In this document: positions 1 through 5,892 of the stretch, piece after piece
Numbering within the stretch: position 1 is the first letter of the stretch
Layout: the number at the start of each line of letters is the position of its first letter
NCBI GenBank assembly: GCA_944390305.1
Contig: CALXPX010000063.1
Location: 1-6,911, forward strand
Direction: 5' to 3'
Origin: an uncultured Clostridia bacterium
Lineage (GTDB): Bacteria > Bacillota > Clostridia > TANB77 > CAG-508
DNA: 6,911 bases
The notes under the pieces: generated by a model
What the model saw: the letters and a program-made list of their open reading frames with translations, nothing else
Databases searched by the model: none
Told to the model about the DNA's origin: nothing
Program-made: the position numbers and the translations under genes

Positions 1-628
1 ATTCTCCATCTTCATATTCCTTAGCAAGCTCAGTTCCTTTTATAACTAGTACAGGATATATTCTTACCATTTTAGGCTTTAATTTTATTAATTCTTTTGC
101 TGTATTTATTTCATCTAATTCTGTACTTTCTGGCATACCGACCATCATTTGATGTCCTAGTCTAAATCCATAAAATCTTATCATCTTAGAAGCTTTTATT
201 ACATCTTCAAATGTATGTCCTCTTTTACTTTTAGATAAAATATAATTATTTGAAGACTGAACACCTAATTCTATAGTTTTAACATGATATTTTTTTAACA
301 TTTTTAGAATTTTTTTGTTAATATAATCAGGTCTTGTAGAAATTCTAATACTATTTACTTTTCCTTTTTTTATGTACTCATTTGTTGCTTCTAATAGTTC
401 TTTTTGAATTTCTACATCTATTCCAGTAAAGCTTCCTCCAAAAAATGCAACTTCAACATATTTGCTATTATCTTTGAAATTTTTCAAGTAATATTCAATT
501 GTTTCTTTTACATCTTTAGCAGTTACATTAGTTTGCTTACCTGTAATTTTTTCTTGACTACAAAAGGTACATTCCATTGGACATCCTAAGTTTGGTACAA
601 AAATTGGTATAATATATTCCTTCTTCAT
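1..628 (-). CDS. Elp3-like radical SAM protein, 3' end cut by window edge
   Basis: I translated this frame by hand; it is open from the ATG at 628 to the window edge, giving the first 209 residues. The radical SAM cluster motif is C16-x3-C20-x2-C23, which would bind a 4Fe-4S cluster. GGSFT at 64-68 matches the glycine-rich SAM-binding strand, and STRPD (97-101) and ELGVQ (120-124) are typical of the Elp3/COG1243-type branch. Family knowledge: Elp3 proteins modify tRNA wobble uridines, but the short clostridial relatives found next to rnc have no settled function, and whether an acetyltransferase domain follows cannot be seen. The gene starts three bases after the rnc stop, and its GAGGAG ribosome binding site lies in the last two sense codons of rnc, so translation is probably coupled. 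Sure of the superfamily, fairly sure of the branch. Confidence 0.9.
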   Translation of the reverse strand, partial: MKKEYIIPIFVPNLGCPMECTFCSQEKITGKQTNVTAKDVKETIEYYLKNFKDNSKYVEVAFFGGSFTGIDVEIQKELLEATNEYIKKGKVNSIRISTRPDYINKKILKMLKKYHVKTIELGVQSSNNYILSKSKRGHTFEDVIKASKMIRFYGFRLGHQMMVGMPESTELDEINTAKELIKLKPKMVRIYPVLVIKGTELAKEYEDGE

Positions 629-631
629 ACT

Positions 632-1300
632 CTACTCCTCTAATGCTATTTTTGCGGCCTGCATTTCAGCCATTTTCTTACTCTTACCTTCTCCTCTTGC
701 TAATAAGATTCCATCACATTTCACTTCTGCGGTAAAGATTTTGTCATGATCTGGACCTTCTTCTTTTATAATATTATATTCTATATGTACATCTCCATTC
801 TTTTGTAATTTTTCTTGTAGCACAGTTTTATAGTCTTTCATTCCTATGTGATTTGTAGCATATTCCATTGCTTCTTTTAAATTATCTACTATGAATTCTT
901 CAGCTTTATCTAATCCTCCATCGAAATAAATCGCTGCAATTAATGCTTCTACACAATCTGCTAAAATTGCTGATTTTTTGTTTCCTTCATTTGCTCTTTC
1001 ACTTTTCCCTACTAATATATAATTATAAAGTTCATGCTTAAAAGCTACATCCTTAAGACTTTCTTCACATACTACCTGAGCTCTTACTTTAGTAAGTTCT
1101 CCTTCTGATAAATTTGGAAATTTTTCATATAAGTATTTACTCGAAATAAATTCTAATATGCTATCACCTAAGAATTCTAATTTTTCATAACTGTTCACAT
1201 TGTTTTCATTAGCATAAGATGTATGAGTTAATGCAGTTTGTAACAATTTCTTATTTCTAAAACAATAATTAATATTATTTTCTATTTTTTCCGTATCCAT
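632..1300 (-). CDS. rnc: Ribonuclease III
   Basis: Encodes the double-strand-specific endoribonuclease that processes rRNA precursors and other structured RNAs in the cytoplasm as a homodimer. The 222 residues are the usual family length. The N-terminal RNase III domain has the signature YEKLEFLGDS at 38-47. By alignment to the E. coli enzyme the metal-binding residues are E39, E42, D46, E66, D115 and E118, all present, so the enzyme should be active. A C-terminal double-stranded RNA-binding domain spans about 155-222, ending in the KSKKMAEMQAAKIAL helix. The ATG at 1300 has GAGGAG at 1310-1305 with a four-base spacer. A promoter-like sequence lies at 1360-1332. The downstream radical SAM gene is three bases away. 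Many Firmicutes carry rnc directly after acpP; here about 2.5 kb separates them. Confidence 0.97.
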   Translation of the reverse strand: MDTEKIENNINYCFRNKKLLQTALTHTSYANENNVNSYEKLEFLGDSILEFISSKYLYEKFPNLSEGELTKVRAQVVCEESLKDVAFKHELYNYILVGKSERANEGNKKSAILADCVEALIAAIYFDGGLDKAEEFIVDNLKEAMEYATNHIGMKDYKTVLQEKLQKNGDVHIEYNIIKEEGPDHDKIFTAEVKCDGILLARGEGKSKKMAEMQAAKIALEE

Positions 1301-1331
1301 TTTTCTCCTCTTGAATTTAATAACTTTTGTT

Positions 1332-1360
1332 ATTATACTATATTTTTATGCCATTTACAA
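1332..1360 (-). promoter_or_regulatory. Candidate sigma-A promoter for rnc
   Basis: On the minus strand TTGTAA (1360-1355), a 17-base spacer and a perfect TATAAT (1337-1332) lie across the last codons and stop of the upstream 156-residue gene. Transcription would start near 1325, giving a leader of about 25 bases that contains the rnc ribosome binding site. The -35 matches four of six consensus bases. In DNA this AT-rich such matches arise by chance, so this is a moderate call. It makes sense because the terminator after acpP would otherwise leave rnc dependent on the accessory module promoter. Confidence 0.5.
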
Positions 1361-1808
1361 GGTTTTTAAGCCTTCTAAATAGCTTTTTATACCATTTTTC
1401 TTCTACTTTAATAAGTTGTAGATTTTTAATTGGCTCTCCTTTAGTTTTATTGTCTTTAAAAAAATCAATATTATTTGTATTTATATTTTCATTCTGAGTG
1501 CTTACTTGATTTGAAGTATTTCTATTCATTTCATTTAATATTTTTTTCTCTTTTTGTATAAGTACTTCTCTTTCATCTTCTGTTGCTAAAAAATCTCTAT
1601 ACACTAACTTTAAAAGTTCCTTTGCCTCCATTGAAATTGGTTGTGCAAATATTGCAAGACCAGGAATAAAATTTGGAGTATAGTCCTTATCCATATTTAA
1701 ATTTAAATATTCTCTAAACTTGTTTGGTATTTTAGTTAATACTTCTTCCTCAGAATTTTCCAAAATACAATTAACCTCGCTCAAAGCTATCCTCATCTTT
1801 TGTTCCAT
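1338..1808 (-). CDS. Unrecognised 156-residue protein paired with the amidoligase gene
   Basis: I cannot assign a function. Residues 1-92 look helical and charged, with a KIPNKFREYL element (26-35) and a second helix around ISMEAKELLKLVYRDFLATEDER (58-80). Residues 95-122 are a low-complexity linker rich in Asn, Thr, Ser and Gln. The last 20 residues (about 137-156, with W139, KK141-142 and RR145-146) form a strongly basic amphipathic segment that could touch a membrane or nucleic acid. There is no signal peptide or transmembrane segment. The ATG at 1808 has AGAGGT at 1821-1816 with a seven-base spacer and lies inside the end of the amidoligase gene (38-base overlap, different frame), so the two are probably translated together. 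I have a vague recollection of similar small proteins beside amidoligase-like genes in gut Clostridia, which needs a database search to confirm. Confidence 0.8.
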   Translation of the reverse strand: MEQKMRIALSEVNCILENSEEEVLTKIPNKFREYLNLNMDKDYTPNFIPGLAIFAQPISMEAKELLKLVYRDFLATEDEREVLIQKEKKILNEMNRNTSNQVSTQNENINTNNIDFFKDNKTKGEPIKNLQLIKVEEKWYKKLFRRLKNLVNGIKI

Positions 1809-3762
1809 TTTCTTTACCTCTACTTTCTTTTAATGACTGCATATGGTTTAGTTCTCTATATAAATTTTTAAAATCTAATATTGAAAACTTTTCAGCTTTA
1901 AATTGTCCTTTATTTGTATTATATCTTTTAAAATATATTTTTTTATATTCTTCTTCATCAAATAGTAAATTAATTAAAAACTTAGCTTTATCATTCTCAG
2001 GAACATTTTCATTTGTAAGCATTGTTGAAATCCACATTTTTCTTCTATCTTCACTTGTATACTCATTTGGATCTTTTTTATCTAATTTTCCTAACTCCTC
2101 TGAAATTTGCATTAATCTTCCAAACAATCTTACATTTTCTATCCATACATTTGGGTTTAGTGTTCCATTTGGAATCCTAAATTCTATTGTGGAAGCTTTT
2201 TTACCAACGTTTGCAAAATTTATAGATTTATATCTATCGCCTTGAATTTCTTGTAATTCTCTAATAAAATCTTCTTTGCCTAAAGAATATTTACTTTCTA
2301 TTTTCCCTTCTTTTAAGATATTAGATATTGGAGTAGCATAATCGTCATAAGTATATCTTTTTATACTGTTCGGCTCATCACAAATTTCAAAAAATATTTT
2401 TTCACAATTGCACCAAAGCTCAATAAGTCTTTCATATGATTCTTTAGAAGTCAAATAATCTGCTCCTATATGAATATGACCTCCACAATTTTCTTCTATT
2501 TCAAGTCCTCCATTTTTTAGTAATGTACATATTCTATAAATATCTTTTACATTTTCCTCTTGATCTCTAAGTATAGGGGAACTTGCCTCCACTATATACA
2601 TTAAATTAGCATCTGGATAATGCATATCCCTACTTTCATTAGTAGCATCCCATACTTTATTTATATGCGGAAACTGCGTATATAAAAATGCATACTCTCC
2701 TGCTGCCTCTATTTCAATTCCAAATGTCATATCTTTAGGCAGACCTATCTCTTTCCATTTTCTATTATAATTATTAGGATAAATTCCATTATTTGAATTA
2801 ATTAATTCATTAAATATGTTAATACCTAATTTATTACATGTCTGCATTAATAATGTAAGATTTGGCCTTTTAGCTCTATCTAATAATTTTATTTTATATA
2901 TTCTATCTTTTAATAACTCTATATTTTGCAATCTTTTATTGTCACTTTTAAGAGAATATAAGATTGCATATACATCTTTATCTGTTAGATATTTTTTATT
3001 ATCTAGCAGCCAATTAATTTTTTTATCATCAGATTTTAATGATTTAATTACTATGATATCTATTGGGTCCATGTTTTTAATCTTCAGCTCATCACTTTTT
3101 AAAGAAACTAATAACTGCTGCATTTTATCTTTATCTAGTCCTTTAGCAAACTTAAGTTTTAATTCATCTGAAGAAAAAGAACATATTACTTTAAATCTAT
3201 TTTTATCTGAAACATTATCTAAATACTTTAATTTCAATTCATCAGAATTAAATAGCGTTACTATTTCATCTTTATAATCTTCATTCTTGGTTTTTCCTAA
3301 TACTTCTTCTTTAAATTTGTCATTGTTTATTTTAGCTAATATTTCTATACATACTCTATTAAATTGTCCTTTACTTATTGCTTCATTTATTATATACATT
3401 TTTATTTTTTCAGATTTAATAGATTTAGCAATAACTTCTCCTAAATAGATGCCTAGCTTTTTATATTTTTCAAACTTTACATTATCATCCTCTATATAAC
3501 ATAAAAAACTTTCTTCTAAATTATCATAAAATGTTTTTAATTCTTCTGTTCCTTTTAGCTTTTTTTCTATAACTTTAACTAATTCAGAAATATCATCTTC
3601 TATTTCTCTACCATTTTTTCCTACAGTATATCCTCTTTCATATTCAGCAAAATGAGGAAAATCAAATTCGTCACATAAAAAGTTAAATAATGCAATTGCA
3701 TTATTTGGATTTTTAGTTTCATATGCAGTTACTATTAATTCTGCAACTTCTTTTCCTCGCAT
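1771..3762 (-). CDS. Helical-repeat protein with C-terminal amidoligase-type domain
   Basis: Numbering is from the ATG at 3762 (663 residues). The C-terminal domain (about 341-560) carries the motifs of the putative amidoligase family (glutamine synthetase-like fold, Pfam Amidoligase_2 type): GIEIE at 348-352, E392 in YIVEASSP, the GGHIHIG loop with H429 and H431, R510 and N515 in RYKSIN, and TIEFR at 525-529 with E527 and R529. These would bind ATP, metal and the carboxylate; none is missing, so activity is likely. Known members of the class are thought to join amines or amino acids to carboxyl groups. Residues about 115-285 hold tandem SDELK-type repeats, probably an alpha-helical scaffold; residues 1-110 are unrecognised. 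The tail from about 645 is hydrophilic and probably disordered. No signal peptide is present, so it is cytoplasmic. It overlaps the next gene by 38 bases and follows the acpP terminator. The substrate is unknown. Confidence 0.88.
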   Translation of the reverse strand: MRGKEVAELIVTAYETKNPNNAIALFNFLCDEFDFPHFAEYERGYTVGKNGREIEDDISELVKVIEKKLKGTEELKTFYDNLEESFLCYIEDDNVKFEKYKKLGIYLGEVIAKSIKSEKIKMYIINEAISKGQFNRVCIEILAKINNDKFKEEVLGKTKNEDYKDEIVTLFNSDELKLKYLDNVSDKNRFKVICSFSSDELKLKFAKGLDKDKMQQLLVSLKSDELKIKNMDPIDIIVIKSLKSDDKKINWLLDNKKYLTDKDVYAILYSLKSDNKRLQNIELLKDRIYKIKLLDRAKRPNLTLLMQTCNKLGINIFNELINSNNGIYPNNYNRKWKEIGLPKDMTFGIEIEAAGEYAFLYTQFPHINKVWDATNESRDMHYPDANLMYIVEASSPILRDQEENVKDIYRICTLLKNGGLEIEENCGGHIHIGADYLTSKESYERLIELWCNCEKIFFEICDEPNSIKRYTYDDYATPISNILKEGKIESKYSLGKEDFIRELQEIQGDRYKSINFANVGKKASTIEFRIPNGTLNPNVWIENVRLFGRLMQISEELGKLDKKDPNEYTSEDRRKMWISTMLTNENVPENDKAKFLINLLFDEEEYKKIYFKRYNTNKGQFKAEKFSILDFKNLYRELNHMQSLKESRGKENGTKDEDSFERG
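2908..3252 (-). repeat. Protein-level tandem repeats (SDELK units) in the amidoligase gene
   Basis: Within the 663-residue product, the core SDELK occurs at residues 173, 198 and 223, followed by the variants SDDKK at 244 and SDNKR at 273, so the unit is about 25 residues (spacings 25, 25, 21, 29). The consensus resembles SLKSDELKLKYL. A degenerate copy, IKSEKIKMYI, lies near residue 115. The repeats differ at the DNA level, so they are old duplications, not recent slippage. The pattern suits a short helix-turn-helix solenoid used for protein binding; this structural reading is inference. Confidence 0.75.
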
Positions 3763-3770
3763 GCATAATA

Positions 3771-3775
3771 CCTCC
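3771..3775 (-). promoter_or_regulatory. Ribosome binding site that fixes the amidoligase start
   Basis: GGAGG at 3775-3771 lies eight bases before the ATG at 3762. The longest open frame begins five codons earlier at 3777, but that ATG overlaps the GGAGG itself and has no ribosome binding site upstream of it. The start at 3762 is therefore preferred. Confidence 0.85.
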
Positions 3776-3781
3776 ATTAAT

Positions 3782-3815
3782 ATCTTATTATATATTCAAC
3801 CTTTTTTCAATAAAA
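3782..3815 (-). promoter_or_regulatory. Candidate promoter of the amidoligase module
   Basis: Two overlapping readings are possible on the minus strand. A perfect TATAAT at 3792-3787 has only a poor -35 (TTTTAT at 3815-3810). Alternatively TTGAAA at 3810-3805 with a 17-base spacer precedes TAAGAT at 3787-3782. Either would give a very short leader (about 14-18 bases) that still includes the ribosome binding site. A promoter is expected here because an intrinsic terminator lies just upstream, but the exact elements are uncertain. Confidence 0.4.
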
Positions 3816-3836
3816 TTCTTTTTACAATTTTGTAAC

Positions 3837-3864
3837 AAAAAAGAAAGGGAATAATTACCCTTTC
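3837..3864 (-). terminator. Intrinsic terminator after acpP
   Basis: On the minus strand GAAAGGG (3864-3858), an eight-base loop and CCCTTTC (3849-3843) form a perfect seven-base-pair stem, followed directly by six T (3842-3837). It lies 29 bases after the acpP stop and should end the plsX-acpP transcript, separating it from the amidoligase module. Confidence 0.88.
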
Positions 3865-3893
3865 AAAATTTTACGCGTAAATTATATATAATG

Positions 3894-4136
3894 TTAAGCT
3901 ACATGATCTTTTATGTAGTCAACAACATCACCTACAGTTACAACTTTTTCTGCATCGCTATCTGGAATTTCCATATCAAATTCCTCTTCTAATGCCATTA
4001 TAAGTTCAACTATGTCTAAAGAATCTGCTCCTAAATCATCTATAAAAGAAGCTTCCATTGTGATAGATGTTTCAGCTACACCTAATTGCTCAACTATAAT
4101 TTTCTTTACTTTTTCAAAAATTTCCTCTGAACTCAC
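3894..4136 (-). CDS. acpP: Acyl carrier protein
   Basis: The small acidic cytoplasmic carrier that holds growing fatty acids as thioesters during type II fatty acid synthesis. The 80 residues match the family length (about 75-80). The attachment motif GADSLD at 36-41 puts the 4'-phosphopantetheine on Ser39, and the following acidic helix (IVELIMALEEEFDMEI) is the usual partner-recognition helix. The start is a GTG at 4136, supported by GGGAGGTGA at 4150-4142 with a five-base spacer; there is no nearby in-frame ATG. It lies 88 bases after plsX and has its own promoter as well as likely read-through from plsX. PlsX consumes acyl-ACP, so the pairing is functional. Confidence 0.97.
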   Translation of the reverse strand: MSSEEIFEKVKKIIVEQLGVAETSITMEASFIDDLGADSLDIVELIMALEEEFDMEIPDSDAEKVVTVGDVVDYIKDHVA

Positions 4137-4176
4137 TTAGTTCACCTCCCCTCACATGCGATAAACTCATACAAAT

Positions 4177-4205
4177 ACAATAATACATTGCCACTAAATT
4201 GTCAA
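4177..4205 (-). promoter_or_regulatory. Promoter of acpP
   Basis: A perfect TTGACA -35 (4205-4200), a 17-base spacer and TATTGT as -10 (4182-4177, four of six consensus bases) lie in the plsX-acpP gap. Transcription would begin near 4170, about 35 bases before the GTG start. An extra promoter fits the need for far more carrier protein than PlsX. Confidence 0.7.
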
Positions 4206-4224
4206 GCTCTTTTTTAAATTCTTT

Positions 4225-5298
4225 TTATTTTACTTCCATATTTGATATAAACTCCTTAATTTCAAGCATTTTTTCTTTGTTTTCTGCTGATTCATATATT
4301 TCGGTCAATTGGTCAACTGCTCTATTATTAACAAACTGTTCTGCTTGCTTAATTGTAAACTTAAATAACCTCTCATCACTACTTCCATGTGCTTTTACAA
4401 CTGGTTTTTGAACTCCTAAAAACAAAGCTCCACCATATTCTTTATAGTCCATTACTTTTGAAAATCTTTTTATTGCTGGTAAGCTTGGCAAGCTTCCTAT
4501 CTTACTCCATATACTATGCATAAAGCTTTCTGTCAATGACTTTTTTACGAACTTTCCTAATCCTTCCACAGTTTTTAAAAATACGTTTCCTGTAAATCCA
4601 TCAGCTATAACAACATCTACTCCACCTAAAAAAGCTTCTCTTCCCTCTAGATTCCCTATAAAGTTAATATTTAAATCCTTAGAATACTTTTTCAAAAGTT
4701 GATATGATTGTTTAACTAATTCATTACCTTTTGTTTCTTCTGTTCCTATATTTAATAATCCAATTTTAGGAGATTCTATTCCTAGTGTATTATGCATATA
4801 TATACTAGACATTTGAGCAAATTGTAAAAGATTAATAGGCTTACAATTTGTATTTGCTCCACAATCCATAAGTACTAATCTTCCGTGATATGCAGGTAAA
4901 ATCCCAGCTAGTGCTGGTCTGTCTACTCCTTTTATTCTTCCAACTAGCAAAGTAGCTCCAGTAAGTAATGCTCCCGAATTCCCAGCAGAAATAAATACAT
5001 CGCCATATCCTGATTTCAATAAATTAAATCCAACGACCATTGATGAATCTTTTTTAGTTTTTATTGCTTGAGTTGGCATATCTTCCATTTCTATTGTTTC
5101 CGTAGCATTATATATAGATAACCTTGGAGAAATTTCATTTATATCTTTTCCATAAAATTCACGTATTTTTTTACTAATGATATCTTTATTCCCTACTAAT
5201 ACAACTTCTGCTGTTACTTCATTTATCGCGCTTATAGCACCTTTTATATTTGCATCTGGTGCATTATCTCCTCCCATTGCATCTAATAAAATCTTCAT
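4225..5298 (-). CDS. plsX: Phosphate acyltransferase PlsX
   Basis: Converts acyl-ACP and inorganic phosphate to acyl-phosphate, the donor PlsY uses to start phospholipid synthesis; it is a peripheral membrane enzyme. Diagnostic segments are DAMGGDNAP (6-14), SAGNSGA (104-110), GLLNIGTEETKG (180-191), FIGNLEGR (213-220), DGFTGNV (233-239) and KAHGSS (302-307). At 357 residues it is slightly longer than the usual 330-350, the excess being a charged C-terminal tail after about residue 331. The ATG at 5298 begins the conserved MKILLDAMGG; its ribosome binding site is weak (GGGGGA at 5312-5307). In many clostridia rpmF precedes plsX, but here a ribosomal terminator and a promoter do. Confidence 0.97.
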   Translation of the reverse strand: MKILLDAMGGDNAPDANIKGAISAINEVTAEVVLVGNKDIISKKIREFYGKDINEISPRLSIYNATETIEMEDMPTQAIKTKKDSSMVVGFNLLKSGYGDVFISAGNSGALLTGATLLVGRIKGVDRPALAGILPAYHGRLVLMDCGANTNCKPINLLQFAQMSSIYMHNTLGIESPKIGLLNIGTEETKGNELVKQSYQLLKKYSKDLNINFIGNLEGREAFLGGVDVVIADGFTGNVFLKTVEGLGKFVKKSLTESFMHSIWSKIGSLPSLPAIKRFSKVMDYKEYGGALFLGVQKPVVKAHGSSDERLFKFTIKQAEQFVNNRAVDQLTEIYESAENKEKMLEIKEFISNMEVK

Positions 5299-5318
5299 GA
5301 TGTTTTTCCCCCATAATA

Positions 5319-5334
5319 ATTAATATGCATTAAT
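5319..5334. repeat. Dyad at the plsX transcription start
   Basis: ATTAAT (5319-5324), four bases, then ATTAAT (5329-5334) form a 16-base inverted repeat overlapping the -10 and the expected start site of the plsX promoter. This is where a repressor of lipid synthesis could bind. It does not resemble the Bacillus FapR box. ATTAAT is itself palindromic and AT-only, so chance is a real alternative. Confidence 0.3.
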
Positions 5335-5361
5335 AATATAACTTATATCTACTAAAGTCAA
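5333..5361 (-). promoter_or_regulatory. Promoter of plsX-acpP
   Basis: TTGACT (5361-5356), a 17-base spacer and TATTAT (5338-5333) each match five of six sigma-A consensus bases. Transcription would start near 5326, about 28 bases before plsX. It follows the rplL terminator by about 35 bases, so plsX starts a new transcription unit. Confidence 0.75.
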
Positions 5362-5383
5362 GAATAATTGGTCAGTTTTTCTT

Positions 5384-5425
5384 AAAACAAAATATAAATG
5401 ACCTAAGATAAAACTTAGGCCATTT
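5384..5425 (-). terminator. Intrinsic terminator of the rplJ-rplL unit
   Basis: The arms at 5425-5414 and 5407-5396 form a 12-base-pair stem with a six-base loop, starting 19 bases after the rplL stop. The minus-strand tail is T-rich (TTTATATTTTGTTTT). One pair (5401/5420) is a G-U wobble in minus-strand RNA but an A-C mismatch in plus-strand RNA, which supports the minus direction even though the plus strand also has a short T run. Confidence 0.85.
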
Positions 5426-5444
5426 TTGTGAATATTAAATTAAA

Positions 5445-5810
5445 TTATTGTAATTCAACTGTTGCTCCAGCTTCTGCGAATTTTGCTTTCATTTCTTCTG
5501 CTTCTGCTTTAGCTACATTTTCTTTTATTGTTTTTGGAGCTCCATCAACTAAATCTTTAGCTTCTTTTAATCCTAATCCTGTTGCGTCTCTAACAACTTT
5601 TATAACTTGGATTTTATTTGCTCCTACATCTTTAAGTACTACATTGAAAGCACTCTTTTCTTCTGCAGCTGCTCCTGCTGCTCCTGCTGCTGGTGCTGCA
5701 ACTGCTGCTGCAGAAACACCATATTTTTCTTCAATTTTCTTTACTAAATCAGCTAACTCTACTACTGTTAAGCTGTCAATTGATTCTAATAATTCATCAA
5801 CTTTTGCCAT
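5445..5810 (-). CDS. rplL: 50S ribosomal protein L7/L12
   Basis: The multicopy stalk protein that binds L10 and recruits translation GTPases to the large subunit. The 121 residues are normal length. Residues 1-32 are the N-terminal dimerisation and L10-binding helices, 33-51 the Ala/Gly/Pro-rich hinge, and 54-121 the globular domain with FNVVLKDVGANKIQVIKVVR and the GLGLKEAKDLV factor-binding helices. The ATG at 5810 has AAGGAGG at 5825-5819. It follows rplJ by 82 bases and is the last gene before the terminator; rpoB, the common next gene in Firmicutes, is not here. Confidence 0.98.
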   Translation of the reverse strand: MAKVDELLESIDSLTVVELADLVKKIEEKYGVSAAAVAAPAAGAAGAAAEEKSAFNVVLKDVGANKIQVIKVVRDATGLGLKEAKDLVDGAPKTIKENVAKAEAEEMKAKFAEAGATVELQ

Positions 5811-5834
5811 TTTAATTTCCTCCTTAATATTTTT

Positions 5835-5851
5835 GTGAAATTCTATTTCAC
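5835..5851 (-). other. Stem-loop between rplJ and rplL
   Basis: GTGAAAT (5851-5845 in minus-strand reading), a three-base loop and ATTTCAC form a perfect seven-base-pair stem, with the rplL ribosome binding site starting nine bases downstream. The minus strand has no T tract after it, so it is not a terminator for rplJ. It could be an RNA processing or stability element that raises rplL output above rplJ; this is inference. Confidence 0.4.
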
Positions 5852-5892
5852 TTTCATTTTTATTTTTTAATTTAATTTGATATTATATATCC

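Noticed and set aside
404..589. Plus-strand open frame of 61 codons
   Set aside because: It lies antisense to the radical SAM gene, whose cysteine motif and frame are clear; the product is a low-complexity Phe/Ile/Ser-rich string with no family features.
1318..1335. Seven-base-pair stem between the 156-residue gene and rnc as a terminator
   Set aside because: The stem is almost all A-T with one G-C pair and has no T tract on the minus strand; it overlaps the candidate rnc promoter.
2816..3277. Plus-strand open frame of 153 codons
   Set aside because: It is a shadow of the SDELK repeat region on the opposite strand; Ser/Leu/Asn-rich with no recognisable motif.
3763..3777. Upstream ATG adding five residues to the amidoligase protein
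   Set aside because: The ATG at 3777 overlaps the GGAGG that serves the ATG at 3762 and has no binding site of its own.
4199..4411. Plus-strand open frame of 70 codons
   Set aside because: Antisense to the end of plsX, low complexity, no supported ribosome binding site.
5362..5383. FapR-like operator upstream of plsX
   Set aside because: The sequence does not show the paired half-sites of the known Bacillus FapR box.
5428..5838. Plus-strand open frame of 136 codons with Ala-rich stretch
   Set aside because: Fully antisense to rplL; the alanine run is the complement of the L12 hinge.
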